In this document: piece after piece, positions 8,171 through 16,407 of the stretch
Layout of the letters: each line of letters opens with the position of its first letter
How positions within the stretch are numbered: position 1 is the stretch's first letter
Assembly: GCA_014730295.1 (NCBI GenBank)
Contig: WJIN01000098.1
Location: 1-24,772 of the forward strand
Length of the DNA stretch: 24,772 bases
Source: Promethearchaeota archaeon
GTDB taxonomy: Archaea; Asgardarchaeota; Lokiarchaeia; Sigynarchaeales; SOKP01
Reading direction: 5' to 3'
Position numbers and translations under genes: made by a program
The notes under the pieces: generated by a model
Databases searched by the model: none
Told to the model about the DNA's origin: nothing
What the model saw: only the letters and a program-made list of their open reading frames with translations

Positions 8171-9463
8171 TTAAATAACAATGGTAATATTGTCTATAAG
8201 CGTGAGTTTTCTCCCCACTTCAGGCATTGCCCAAACTTCTATAGAGATGGATGTATCAATAATACTACGTTCAATATCAATCATGCAGAAATGATAGGTA
8301 CTATTTGTATATGCTATAAAATCATATTCATGAATGTTATATAGCGGAGCTCCCGCACCTCCAGATACAATATAAATAGGATCAGAAAGATATCTATAAT
8401 TATATTTTTCGGTAGCATTATATTCAATAAGTGAGGTATGCTCATCGATGACTGTTTGGTTTATTATTGGATAGGAACGTTCATAATTATGATTATGTCC
8501 ACAAAACACACACGTGACATTATATCGTTCGAATAAGGGAGGCCAATCTTCTCTGAGATATGATTTTGTTCGATTATGTAGGAGCGGGTGATGTAAGAAC
8601 ACAAAATTATACTCATTCAGTTGAGAATACTCATAGAGAGTTTGATTCAACCAATCTTTTTGCTCTTCTTCTATAGAAACGTCATAATATCCGTTGGAAT
8701 TTAAGATAATAAACCCACAATTTCCAAATATAAACGAGTAATACCTTTGAGAATATTTTGCTCCCGGAAAGAGATTTTCGTACATGAGTGTATTTAATCC
8801 CCCTTCATGATTCCCTTCGACAAAAATACCAGGAATTTTGGAATATAAAATTTCAGTATCTATAAAATAATTATCCCATTGAGATTGAATTCTCCCATCT
8901 TCAACGATATCACCCGAATGAATTGAAAAATCTAAATTTCTAATTAAGCTAAAATCAGAAATTTCATTCGTTAACTCTGAACGTGGTGCTCTAAGTGTCC
9001 TAGAATCTCCATATACAATAAAACTAAAATTTACTGAATCTACAACAGGGAGCGACTTAAATATTCTTGATTCTCCATAATTTTGGTTATCAGACTTGAT
9101 TCTATAATAATAAGTTGAATTTGGGATGAGATCGTTTAATATTACACTATAAGTAAATGTCCCATCGATATTGAAATATCTAGCGCTAATAGCATTATTA
9201 TCTGAAAAACTCTGATCTAAAGAATATTGAAAAATTGGATTTTGAGAATTTTCTTCTGTAAACCATGAAACCAATACTGTTCCATTGAGATTCTGGAAAG
9301 TAGTTATTCTTATTCCTTTTGGATTATATCTCTCTACATCTAGATCTCCATTATTAAAATCGAATGGAATAAGAACAAATATATTGCTCAAGATTAGCAA
9401 GATAAGTATAAAAACAAGTATAATTTGTTTTTTACTATTTTCCATAATACATTTATAACTCAT
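8171..9463 (-). CDS. Membrane-anchored purple-acid-phosphatase-like metallophosphoesterase
   Basis: The 430-residue protein opens with one uncleaved-looking signal/anchor helix (about residues 12-34, IILVFILILLILSNIFVLI). A fibronectin-like purple-acid-phosphatase N-terminal domain (about 45-140) follows, with VLVSWFTE and TYYYRIKSD. The metallophosphoesterase core shows all five dimetal motifs: GDSR (Asp153), SGDIVEDG (Asp185), GNHE (Asn218, His219), HHP (His291) and GHNHNYER (His323, His325). It should hydrolyse phosphate esters on the outer face of the membrane, and several NxS/T sequons fit an external location. Two starts are possible, Met1 or Met7. The substrate cannot be read from sequence. 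The GH2 gene lies 70 bp upstream on the same strand, so co-transcription is possible. Confidence 0.9.
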   Translation of the reverse strand: MSYKCIMENSKKQIILVFILILLILSNIFVLIPFDFNNGDLDVERYNPKGIRITTFQNLNGTVLVSWFTEENSQNPIFQYSLDQSFSDNNAISARYFNIDGTFTYSVILNDLIPNSTYYYRIKSDNQNYGESRIFKSLPVVDSVNFSFIVYGDSRTLRAPRSELTNEISDFSLIRNLDFSIHSGDIVEDGRIQSQWDNYFIDTEILYSKIPGIFVEGNHEGGLNTLMYENLFPGAKYSQRYYSFIFGNCGFIILNSNGYYDVSIEEEQKDWLNQTLYEYSQLNEYNFVFLHHPLLHNRTKSYLREDWPPLFERYNVTCVFCGHNHNYERSYPIINQTVIDEHTSLIEYNATEKYNYRYLSDPIYIVSGGAGAPLYNIHEYDFIAYTNSTYHFCMIDIERSIIDTSISIEVWAMPEVGRKLTLIDNITIVI

Positions 9464-9533
9464 TAGCTATATAAATAAGATTAGTCGATTCCAAAAGATC
9501 ATTAGAATAAATCTATTTCTCTTCTATAATAAA

Positions 9534-11444
9534 TTAATAGAAAAGGTTTTCAAGTTCTTGTTTTAACTTTTCTGGAGGAAATTTAGGCTTTCTTTCGATT
9601 GTTAGGAGTCCGTTAATCTCTTGGAACTGATCATATAGTTCAGTATAACAGAACCCGCTGATCCATGTCTTTTTCTTGTCAAAAACATTGAGTAATTCTA
9701 TGATGCGACTAAATAACTCATCACTTGAATTAACCTTTCCATATCCAACGGGATTCTCAATATTGCCATCATAATCTAAGGTATATCCTCCCACTTCGCT
9801 ATAAATGATTGGTTCATCCTCATAGCCGAACCCCTCTAAATAGATAGATGGTTCATATTCTTTGGGATAATCCATCTTTTTTTCCTCTTCAAAAGTATCT
9901 GGTAATAAGTTTAAATCAGTATAAAAATGTTTGGTACACAAATCTGTTATGGTATGATACCATCCATCATCGTCAATAACTAAGCGAGTAGAATCTATTG
10001 ACTTAATGAGGTGATATAAGGAAAGTGTATAGTTTGCCTTACGTGTATCAAATTCAGCGCCTGGAACGCCCCACCCTTCATTTAATAGAGTCCACGCAAT
10101 AATCGAGGGATGATTATAATCTCTTTCAATCATATCTAAATACTCATCAATTAACCTTTTTTGCGCTTCTCTCGAAAAAGCATACGGACTTCCCATCTCT
10201 CCCCAGACCAAAACACCCTTTTTATCACACCAGTATAAAAATCTCGGATCAAATGCTTTTTGATGCGTTCTTAAGCCATTAAAACCAAATTCTTTGATTA
10301 AATCGATATCCTTCTGGATCGCAGCATCAGTTGGCGCGGTATACAACCCATCTGACCAATATCCTTGGAGTAAGAATAACTTTTGATAAATTGGTTTATT
10401 ATTTAGTAGTACCACCTTATTTTTGGTAGTAATTGTTTTATTCATCGTTGAAATCTTTATTGGGCCATCTGAGAGAGATATTTTTCTCATACCGAAATAG
10501 GATTCCGCTTGATCATAGATTTTTTGGGTTTTGGTATCATAAACGCAAAGCCATAGATCATAAAGAAATGGGTTTTCTATATCCCATAATTCCAACTCTT
10601 CTTCGGGGATATTCATCTTAAATTCAAATTTATTCGCGGGATGGATTTTGAAGAGTCTTTCCACTGCTCCCAGCTCTCTTTCCACCAAGTTTCTTCGTTT
10701 GCGTTTCTTTTCGATATCACCTAAAAAATCCAATTTAGTTTGATAATCAGCGATTTCTATGCCCTCTTTTTTTACTACAGCCTTGATTCTAAGATCTTTA
10801 GACCCATTACCGCTTAAATGGCACTCAATGGTTATCGAACGCTCATCTATATTCGGAGTAATGTTGATCCCTTTTATGTGATGCGCTTTACTTACAAATT
10901 CTATCCAGACTGTCTGCCAAATTCCCGAGATTCGTGGGTAAAAGATCCATCCCGGATCCTCTTGCCAGAATTGTTTTCCTCGTGGAATTTCGTTATCTTT
11001 ACTGGGATCCTCAACTCTGACGATAATTTCATTTTCCTTTTGAGCATAATCGGAGATATCAAGTGTGAATGGTGTATATCCTCCTTCGTGAGAACCTATA
11101 AACTCGCCGTTTAAATAAATTTTTGCGTAGTAATCAACGGCTCCAAAGTGTAGCAGTATTCGTTTATCAAGGTTTTTTATAGGGATATTAAATTTTCTAT
11201 AGTACCACATTACATCATGAAAAGATATATCATGAATTCCACTTAACTTACTCTGAAAACAAAATGGAACTAAAATATCTTTCCCAAAAAATTCATATGA
11301 TTTATTATGCCATCTTTCTTTTAATCCTCTATTCTCATCATCAAATCGGAATTTCCATATTCCATTTAGATTAATCCAATTATCTTTCCGAACAAATTGT
11401 GGTCGAGGATATTCTGATCTTGGAATAGTTTGTTGTCCTACCAT
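9534..11444 (-). CDS. Glycoside hydrolase family 2 beta-glycosidase (beta-galactosidase/glucuronidase type)
   Basis: The 636-residue protein has the GH2 plan: a jelly-roll sugar-binding domain (about 10-190, with RPQFVRKDNWINLNGIWKFRFD and GGYTPFTLDISDY), an immunoglobulin-like domain (about 190-325) and a TIM barrel. The barrel holds the acid/base Glu456 in WTLLNEGWG and the likely nucleophile Glu550 in IIYSEVGGY, plus the family signature around RTHQKAFDPRFLYWCDKKG. There is no signal peptide, so it should act in the cytoplasm on imported oligosaccharides. Substrate (galactoside, glucuronide or mannoside) is not decidable here. A TATA-like CTTTAATATAG lies about 25 nt upstream of the ATG, suggesting an almost leaderless transcript divergent from the 11574 gene. 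Confidence 0.9.
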   Translation of the reverse strand: MVGQQTIPRSEYPRPQFVRKDNWINLNGIWKFRFDDENRGLKERWHNKSYEFFGKDILVPFCFQSKLSGIHDISFHDVMWYYRKFNIPIKNLDKRILLHFGAVDYYAKIYLNGEFIGSHEGGYTPFTLDISDYAQKENEIIVRVEDPSKDNEIPRGKQFWQEDPGWIFYPRISGIWQTVWIEFVSKAHHIKGINITPNIDERSITIECHLSGNGSKDLRIKAVVKKEGIEIADYQTKLDFLGDIEKKRKRRNLVERELGAVERLFKIHPANKFEFKMNIPEEELELWDIENPFLYDLWLCVYDTKTQKIYDQAESYFGMRKISLSDGPIKISTMNKTITTKNKVVLLNNKPIYQKLFLLQGYWSDGLYTAPTDAAIQKDIDLIKEFGFNGLRTHQKAFDPRFLYWCDKKGVLVWGEMGSPYAFSREAQKRLIDEYLDMIERDYNHPSIIAWTLLNEGWGVPGAEFDTRKANYTLSLYHLIKSIDSTRLVIDDDGWYHTITDLCTKHFYTDLNLLPDTFEEEKKMDYPKEYEPSIYLEGFGYEDEPIIYSEVGGYTLDYDGNIENPVGYGKVNSSDELFSRIIELLNVFDKKKTWISGFCYTELYDQFQEINGLLTIERKPKFPPEKLKQELENLFY

Positions 11445-11573
11445 GTGAACTATAAATGATTTACTATATTAAAGTATGATAAATTTTATATGCCATTTAT
11501 GGGAAGAGTTATCCCTCATTTCTTAAAAGATAGATTATACTTTTGTTTAATAGAACAAATTAAGGTTAAAAAA

Positions 11574-12245
11574 ATGAAAAAAGCAAGTAAAATCTTATTA
11601 GCTACGTTCGCAACTTTTTTGATTTTTGCATGGATAAGTTCTCCATTAGTAGTAGCGGCACAAGATCCACTAACTTATCGGAATTACGAAGCTGCTCCAG
11701 GTGAAACAGAGGAAAATGGATCCATAACTCGAATAAGGGTAAGAAATCAACTTAATCAATTTAATATTTCAGGAGAAATTCAATGGGAAGGAAAAATAGG
11801 AGTTAAAGATTTCATTATCGAAATTACAGATTCTTCTGGAGATATGGAGATGAATATGACATGTACTGAGGAGCAAGAAGAATTAGGATTACTATTGGGC
11901 AACAGATATACAGTCAGAAATCGAAATCGTTTCCAATATCAAGAAGGTTTTGCCATAAATATAAGTTGTAATTGTTCTGAGATTCAGGCTAGGTTGAGAA
12001 TTAAAGCCAATAATCAAAATCGAAACGGAGAATGGGCATATTATGACGGAGATAATGGAGAATGGATAGCAGTTCCAACTCAAGTTGATTCAGAAGGATA
12101 TTTAACAGCTACTACAGATCACTTTTCAGTGTGGACAGTTTTGATACCAGAAACGGACTATACACTAATTATAATAGGGGCTTCAGTTGCGACAGTAGCA
12201 TTAATAGGTGTTATCGGTTATCTATACTATAAAAAAAAGAGATAA
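11574..12245 (+). CDS. Secreted, C-terminally anchored protein of unknown function
   Basis: I place the start at the ATG at 11574, because the product then begins directly with a signal peptide (MKKASKILLATFATFLIFAW, cleavage near VVAA-QDP). The longer frame from 11490 would bury this signal behind 28 residues. The mature protein (about 195 residues) is external and beta-rich, with a CNCS pair and an extra Cys in MNMTC. It includes a module reading GEWIAVPT and TTDHFSVWTVL, a pattern seen just before the anchor in many archaeal surface proteins. It ends with one membrane helix (about 20 residues, LIIIGASVATVALIGVIGYL) and YYKKKR. The next gene encodes a membrane-bound regulator with a similar external module, so the two probably work together. 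Confidence 0.7.
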   Translation: MKKASKILLATFATFLIFAWISSPLVVAAQDPLTYRNYEAAPGETEENGSITRIRVRNQLNQFNISGEIQWEGKIGVKDFIIEITDSSGDMEMNMTCTEEQEELGLLLGNRYTVRNRNRFQYQEGFAINISCNCSEIQARLRIKANNQNRNGEWAYYDGDNGEWIAVPTQVDSEGYLTATTDHFSVWTVLIPETDYTLIIIGASVATVALIGVIGYLYYKKKR

Positions 12246-12280
12246 TTATCTAAAGATTCTATCTAAAATATTCAATTAAC

Positions 12281-12305
12281 TTTTTTTTATTTTTTTATAT
12301 ATATC
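12281..12305 (+). promoter_or_regulatory. T-tract terminator merging into a TATA-like promoter
   Basis: Two long T-runs (12281-12288 and 12290-12296) follow the secreted-protein gene and look like an archaeal oligo-T terminator. They merge into the TATA-like TTTTTATATATATC (12292-12305), located about 40 nt upstream of the TTG at 12341. The downstream regulator may therefore have its own transcript, although read-through is possible. Confidence 0.4.
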
Positions 12306-12340
12306 ACTAAAATAAATATCAAACCCATTTAAAGAAAATC

Positions 12341-13585
12341 TTGAAATATTTTAAAAGAAGAACAGCATTGGTTTTTATTTTTTGCTTAATTTTAATCATA
12401 TTTGAATTTAATTTGTTAACTTATTATTCTAGGGGAGAGGTGGTACCTGGATACCAAAAGGATTATCATTTAAATAAAAACGAATCAATTAGATATTATT
12501 TTAATAATTCTATTCAATTTGGACTTTCTACTAATGCTTCTTTAAATGGAACTATTGAATACGATAAACAAATTTCTAATCGAGAAACTTTTATTAAAAT
12601 TTCAAATAACAATCCACTTGTTCTAAATTTTTCATCAGAAACTGATTTAGGAGGCTTTGGATATCAAAGAAAACCAAAAGGACCTTCGAGTGGTAATTCT
12701 CAATATCAATATCAGTATAACTATATTCTACAAATTCGAGCGAATTCAACAGTACAAAACCTAACAATTCAATACTTAAAGGTTCAAAAATTTGGATTAG
12801 ATCCTAATAAGAATTATAAAATAGCACAATTTTATGAAGGAAGTGATTCATGGGAGATATTACAAACCGAAGAAAAATTTAATGAATCCACTAATGAAAG
12901 TTATTTAGAAACCCAATTACTTAACATCAAATCAGAAACCGATTATTATATTACTCTATTCCAGGTTAATCCTATTACTTATGAGTGGATTTGGATAGTT
13001 GTTATAATAGGCATAATTGGGATTGTGGGGTTATTTATTACCTTATCTAAGAAAGATTATATTCAATTTTTAAAAACGCGTACAGTTCCAATAGATAAGG
13101 GCGCTCATCAATTAACAATGAAAGATGTCTTGGAAAATGAAAATAGGAGCATGTTAATCGACCTCATACTAGCAGACCCCGGAATTCATTTCAATGAATT
13201 ATTACGTGAGGCAGATCTTTCTGCGGGAAATTTAGCCTGGCATTTGGATATTTTAGAAACATATAAAGTAATAGGAAAGAAGAGGGTTGGGAGATATCTT
13301 GTGTATTTTCCTTATTATCAAAAAAATCCCATCTCAAATATTGATCTAAAATTACAGAAAAGTGAATTAACATTGAAAATATTAGAAATGATTGAGGAAA
13401 ATCCTGGAACCTATAATAATGAAATCGCTAAAATATTAAATGTTGATCATAAAACGGTATCTTACCATATCAATAAATTGAAGGATTTAGAGTTAATTAA
13501 ATCGGATAAGTCTGGAAGAAAAAAGAAGTTATATCCTAATCTCGAAGCAGAATATTTTATAAATAATGAGGATGAAAAATTTTAG
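12341..13585 (+). CDS. Membrane-anchored regulator with external sensor-like domain and two cytoplasmic winged helices
   Basis: This 414-residue protein starts at a TTG codon; the frame closes at a TAA at 12308 and there is no earlier ATG. It has an N-terminal helix (about 8-28), a glycosylation-rich external domain (about 30-212, with a WEILQT and YYITLFQVNP module like that of the preceding gene), a second helix (about 215-235) and a basic cytoplasmic part. That part holds two tandem winged helices: residues 260-325 (HFNELLREADLSAGNLAWHLDIL, GRYLVYFP) and 340-400 (NNEIAKILNVDHKTVSYHINKL, SGRKKKLYP). The layout fits a one-component membrane transcription factor. Its targets are unknown; the neighbouring secreted-protein gene is an obvious candidate. 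Confidence 0.8.
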   Translation: MKYFKRRTALVFIFCLILIIFEFNLLTYYSRGEVVPGYQKDYHLNKNESIRYYFNNSIQFGLSTNASLNGTIEYDKQISNRETFIKISNNNPLVLNFSSETDLGGFGYQRKPKGPSSGNSQYQYQYNYILQIRANSTVQNLTIQYLKVQKFGLDPNKNYKIAQFYEGSDSWEILQTEEKFNESTNESYLETQLLNIKSETDYYITLFQVNPITYEWIWIVVIIGIIGIVGLFITLSKKDYIQFLKTRTVPIDKGAHQLTMKDVLENENRSMLIDLILADPGIHFNELLREADLSAGNLAWHLDILETYKVIGKKRVGRYLVYFPYYQKNPISNIDLKLQKSELTLKILEMIEENPGTYNNEIAKILNVDHKTVSYHINKLKDLELIKSDKSGRKKKLYPNLEAEYFINNEDEKF

Positions 13586-13663
13586 AGCTTTTTTATAAAT
13601 TATTGAAAAAGAATTTATTAGGATTTTAAGCTAATTCTTAGATAAAATATAGGTTTTGATAAA

Positions 13664-14170
13664 ATGATCGAACCGGAAGAATTATTGAAATTTATCAAGG
13701 ATAGGAGAACGATACGATGTTTTAAAGATGAGATGATTCCCGAAGAAAAGATAAAGATGATTTTGGAAGCGGGACAATGGGCACCTTCAGCATCCAATAG
13801 ACAAGCATGGAAATTTATAGTTATAAAGAATAAGGAAATGATTGATGAGTTATCAAAGACAGCGATCTATGGTAAATTTATTAGAGAAGCTCCGGTAGTT
13901 GTGGCAATAATCGGAGAAGTTCATGAAAATCCTAATTGGTATATACAAGATACAACCTTGGCTTCAATGAATATGATGCTTGAGGCTTGGAGCTTAGGAA
14001 TAGGCACTTGCTGGCTTGGAAGTATGGATCGAGAAAAGGCAAAGGAGATTATTGGTATTAAAAAAGATGAATATCTTCTAACGATATTACCATTCGGATT
14101 TTTAAGCAAAGATGTGCCCAAGCCGCCACAACGAAAAGATTTGGATGAAATCACGGAATATATTAAATAG
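13664..14170 (+). CDS. Nitroreductase-family FMN flavoprotein
   Basis: The 168-residue protein is a short nitroreductase-fold enzyme. The FMN-phosphate region RRTIRCFKDEMIPEEKI is near the N-terminus, APSASNRQAWKFIVIKN follows, and LGIGTCWLGSMDR is the usual helix near the C-terminal third. Such enzymes work as dimers and reduce quinones, nitro compounds or flavins with NAD(P)H; the natural substrate is unknown. A TATA-like GGATTTTAAG (13621-13630) lies about 35-40 nt upstream. It converges with the M24 gene across a 71-bp gap. Confidence 0.88.
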   Translation: MIEPEELLKFIKDRRTIRCFKDEMIPEEKIKMILEAGQWAPSASNRQAWKFIVIKNKEMIDELSKTAIYGKFIREAPVVVAIIGEVHENPNWYIQDTTLASMNMMLEAWSLGIGTCWLGSMDREKAKEIIGIKKDEYLLTILPFGFLSKDVPKPPQRKDLDEITEYIK

Positions 14171-14241
14171 AATAAGCATAGAATTTTATATTATAAGTTT
14201 AACCATGAAAATATATGATAAATTCCCCTTTTGCTCGAATT

Positions 14242-15411
14242 CTAATCAATTTTTATAATCACGTCTTCTAAAGTTTCGGGAGCTTTCGTTAATTTTAGAT
14301 AGCTTTCTTCTGTTATTAAGACGGTATCAGAGTGCCGAAATCCCCCAATACCCGGAATGTATATTCCAGGCTCTATGCTTATGACCATATTTGCTTCAAG
14401 CTCGCGGTCATATCCTTCTGCAACATAAGGGGCTTCATGACCCGTAATTCCGAAACCGTGACCCGTTCGATGAATTATGTAATCTCCATAGCCATTCTCA
14501 GATATATATTCTCTTACATTCCTATCAATTTCACTCATAATTACTCCTGGTTTTAACATATCATAAGCAATTTTTCGAGCATTAAACATAATCTCAAACG
14601 GTTTCTTCGCTTTCTCTGGAATATGACCCAAAAAGAAAGTTCGTTCTACTTCAACTCCATATCCGTCCACTTGAGCTTGCACTATTGATACGTGTGGGCC
14701 ACCTTCTTGCATTTTAGCAAAAATATCAGGAACTAAATGTGGTTCATGAGAAATATTTGGTGGCCAGACTGCTGCCGTGGTTTCAGTTGCTTTAAAATTT
14801 GCGTTTGGAATATCTTGGATAATTTTTGATGTCATAGTTGAGGTTGCCTCTTGAAAAATTCCAAATTCTGCCATTCCGGGTTTACACATTTTCAATAGCT
14901 TTTTATGTCCTTTACTAACAATTTTGCACGCATGCACAATTCTCCCAATTTCATAGTCACTTTTGAGAATTCGTACTTCATCTAATATATCGCTAACATT
15001 TTTATTTCCTGGGGTCTTCTTATAAATTTCCATAGTCATGGCGGGTTCTACTCCGACATTAGAATGATTTTCTATTAATTCTTCATATTTTTCATACCAA
15101 TTTAACCCCGGTGGTGATGGAAATTCGTAATAATTTACAGTTACGAGATCTCCAATTGCCCTATCCTTCACATGAGCCTCTTCTAGCAGAGGAATAAGAA
15201 ATTTCATAGGACCCTTTCTTCCGATAATTAAAAGAAAAGGACGTTCATGGACATAAAAGGCAAAATTTGTTAGATAATAGATATTAACGGGATCAAAACA
15301 CACAAAATAATCTAAATTCTCTTTATTCATTTTATTTCTGACATTCTTCAACCGATTTGCTAATTCCTCTTCAGAGGGAGGTGTTTTAATCGCTTTTGGT
15401 TTTTTTACCAT
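14242..15411 (-). CDS. Creatinase-like M24 (pita-bread fold) protein lacking the usual metal ligands
   Basis: This 389-residue protein has the N-terminal creatinase domain (about 17-150) and the pita-bread catalytic domain (about 158-385). Compared with proline dipeptidases, the five metal ligands are only partly present. The first Asp is absent (SIVQAQVDGY), the second is Glu254 in VEVERT, His318 in TGHGFG and Glu347 in SIEPG are kept, and the last Glu is Ser361 in GFRHSD. The ERT motif, the HSD end and histidines His222/His225 in SHEPH instead recall creatinase, which acts without metal. It may hydrolyse a C-N bond in a small guanidino or amide compound rather than a peptide. Automatic annotation as Xaa-Pro peptidase would be doubtful. 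Confidence 0.8.
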   Translation of the reverse strand: MVKKPKAIKTPPSEEELANRLKNVRNKMNKENLDYFVCFDPVNIYYLTNFAFYVHERPFLLIIGRKGPMKFLIPLLEEAHVKDRAIGDLVTVNYYEFPSPPGLNWYEKYEELIENHSNVGVEPAMTMEIYKKTPGNKNVSDILDEVRILKSDYEIGRIVHACKIVSKGHKKLLKMCKPGMAEFGIFQEATSTMTSKIIQDIPNANFKATETTAAVWPPNISHEPHLVPDIFAKMQEGGPHVSIVQAQVDGYGVEVERTFFLGHIPEKAKKPFEIMFNARKIAYDMLKPGVIMSEIDRNVREYISENGYGDYIIHRTGHGFGITGHEAPYVAEGYDRELEANMVISIEPGIYIPGIGGFRHSDTVLITEESYLKLTKAPETLEDVIIKID

Positions 15412-15541
15412 TTCTTATCACATTTTTCCATTACTATTATATGTATATTTAATCTCCTCTTATATTATTAATTAATTTCCTTTTTGCAAAATCTTTTTTC
15501 TAATTTAAACAAAAAGATCTCAGAGGGTATTTTATGAAATA

Positions 15542-15552
15542 TCTAATTTAGA
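15542..15552. promoter_or_regulatory. Second TCTAA/TTAGA inverted repeat
   Basis: TCTAA and TTAGA flank one base here, using the same half-sites as the 18-bp palindrome 65 bp downstream. If real, it would be a second binding site for the same regulator upstream of the TATA-like box at 15586. Short AT-rich inverted repeats are frequent by chance in this DNA. Confidence 0.25.
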
Positions 15553-15585
15553 ATCTAGGACATTCAAGCAAAATCAAAAGAAATA

Positions 15586-15624
15586 TTTTTAAGTATAGTT
15601 GTCATTATTTAGATTAATCTAAAT
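15586..15624 (+). promoter_or_regulatory. TATA-like box followed by an 18-bp perfect palindrome at the expected transcription start
   Basis: TTTTTAAG (15586-15593) is a TATA-like box, and 15607-15624 reads ATTTAGATTAATCTAAAT, a perfect palindrome. The palindrome covers the positions about 20-30 bp downstream of the box where archaeal transcription would begin, 25 bp before the ATG at 15649. A dimeric repressor bound there would block RNA polymerase, so it is a good candidate operator. The bound protein is not identifiable from the window. Confidence 0.5.
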
Positions 15625-15648
15625 CATTTAATTCAAACTTCTCATACT

Positions 15649-16398
15649 ATGCCCGAACAATCTAAAAAATACTATTCAGCGATGAAATCAAAGATATTAG
15701 AGAGATTCTCATATCTTTTGGATATAATGAAGATTGAGCTATTAGAATATTTTGAATCTGACCTTTTAAATCGTATGTTATTCGAATTTAAAGAATTATA
15801 TAATGATTCCTTGAGTGAAATCCCCTATATTGGAGGTAAGAAAAATCTTTTTACCAGAAACGTTGCATATAGTTCACCATCTATAATATTTTGGAAAGTG
15901 CTGAAAGCACATAATTTCCCGATAGAAAAATTCGCACCAATATACCTCAAAGCATTAAAAATTAATGTTGAACAAGAATATAAGGGTATCAAAGGACTAC
16001 TCAAGCGGATGTTACAAAAAATATTGATAAGAAAAACATTCCTACGATTTATGTGGAAAAATCAGGCAAAAATAACTGATGAATATCCTAAAAATTTTAT
16101 AGCAAAGCCGATTAAGGAAAAAAAAGGGGAATTTGATTTCGGCTATATCATGACTCAATGTCCGATAGTAGAATTTGGAAAGTCTCAAAATGCCTAAGAA
16201 ATCTTGCCTTATTTATGCATATATGATTGGTATAGGGCATATTATTCTGGTTCTGGATTAATTAGGTCTAAGACCATAGCAGAAGGATATAAATACTGTG
16301 ATTATAGATTTAAACCGGGAGAATCACCGAAAAATCTACAAGATACCCAAATTCCAGATGGATTAAAACCAGGAAGGGATTGCCAAATGAAAAGATAA
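15649..16398 (+). pseudogene. L-2-amino-thiazoline-4-carboxylate hydrolase family gene interrupted by one in-frame stop
   Basis: The frame from 15649 encodes 182 residues ending in MTQCPIVEFGKSQNA, then meets TAA at 16195-16197. The same frame continues with EILPYLCIYDWYRAYY and then IRSKTIAEGYKYCDYRFK, ending at 16398. Together the 249 codons have the layout of the ATC-hydrolase family, including the late motifs CP...E, LC..D and AEG..C(D)..F. Only one codon is wrong, with no frame change, so it is a recent nonsense mutation, a stop that is read through, or a base error. A TTG at 16204 could in principle start the 64-residue tail as a separate protein, but that would cut a single domain. Known family members open the thiazoline ring during cysteine formation; the archaeal role is unclear. 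Confidence 0.75.
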
Positions 16399-16407
16399 TA
16401 GGCAGAA

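Noticed and set aside
10433..11114. Plus-strand open frames opposite the GH2 gene
   Set aside because: They are antisense shadows of a recognised catalytic domain and encode nothing recognisable.
11490..11573. N-terminal extension of the secreted protein starting at the ATG at 11490
   Set aside because: It would place 28 residues in front of a clear signal peptide. The ATG at 11574 puts the signal peptide at the start and has a TATA-like sequence (around 11525-11540) at suitable distance.
16204..16398. Independent 64-residue protein starting at TTG
   Set aside because: It is in the same frame as the upstream ATC-hydrolase part and holds that family's C-terminal motifs, so it is the tail of the interrupted gene.
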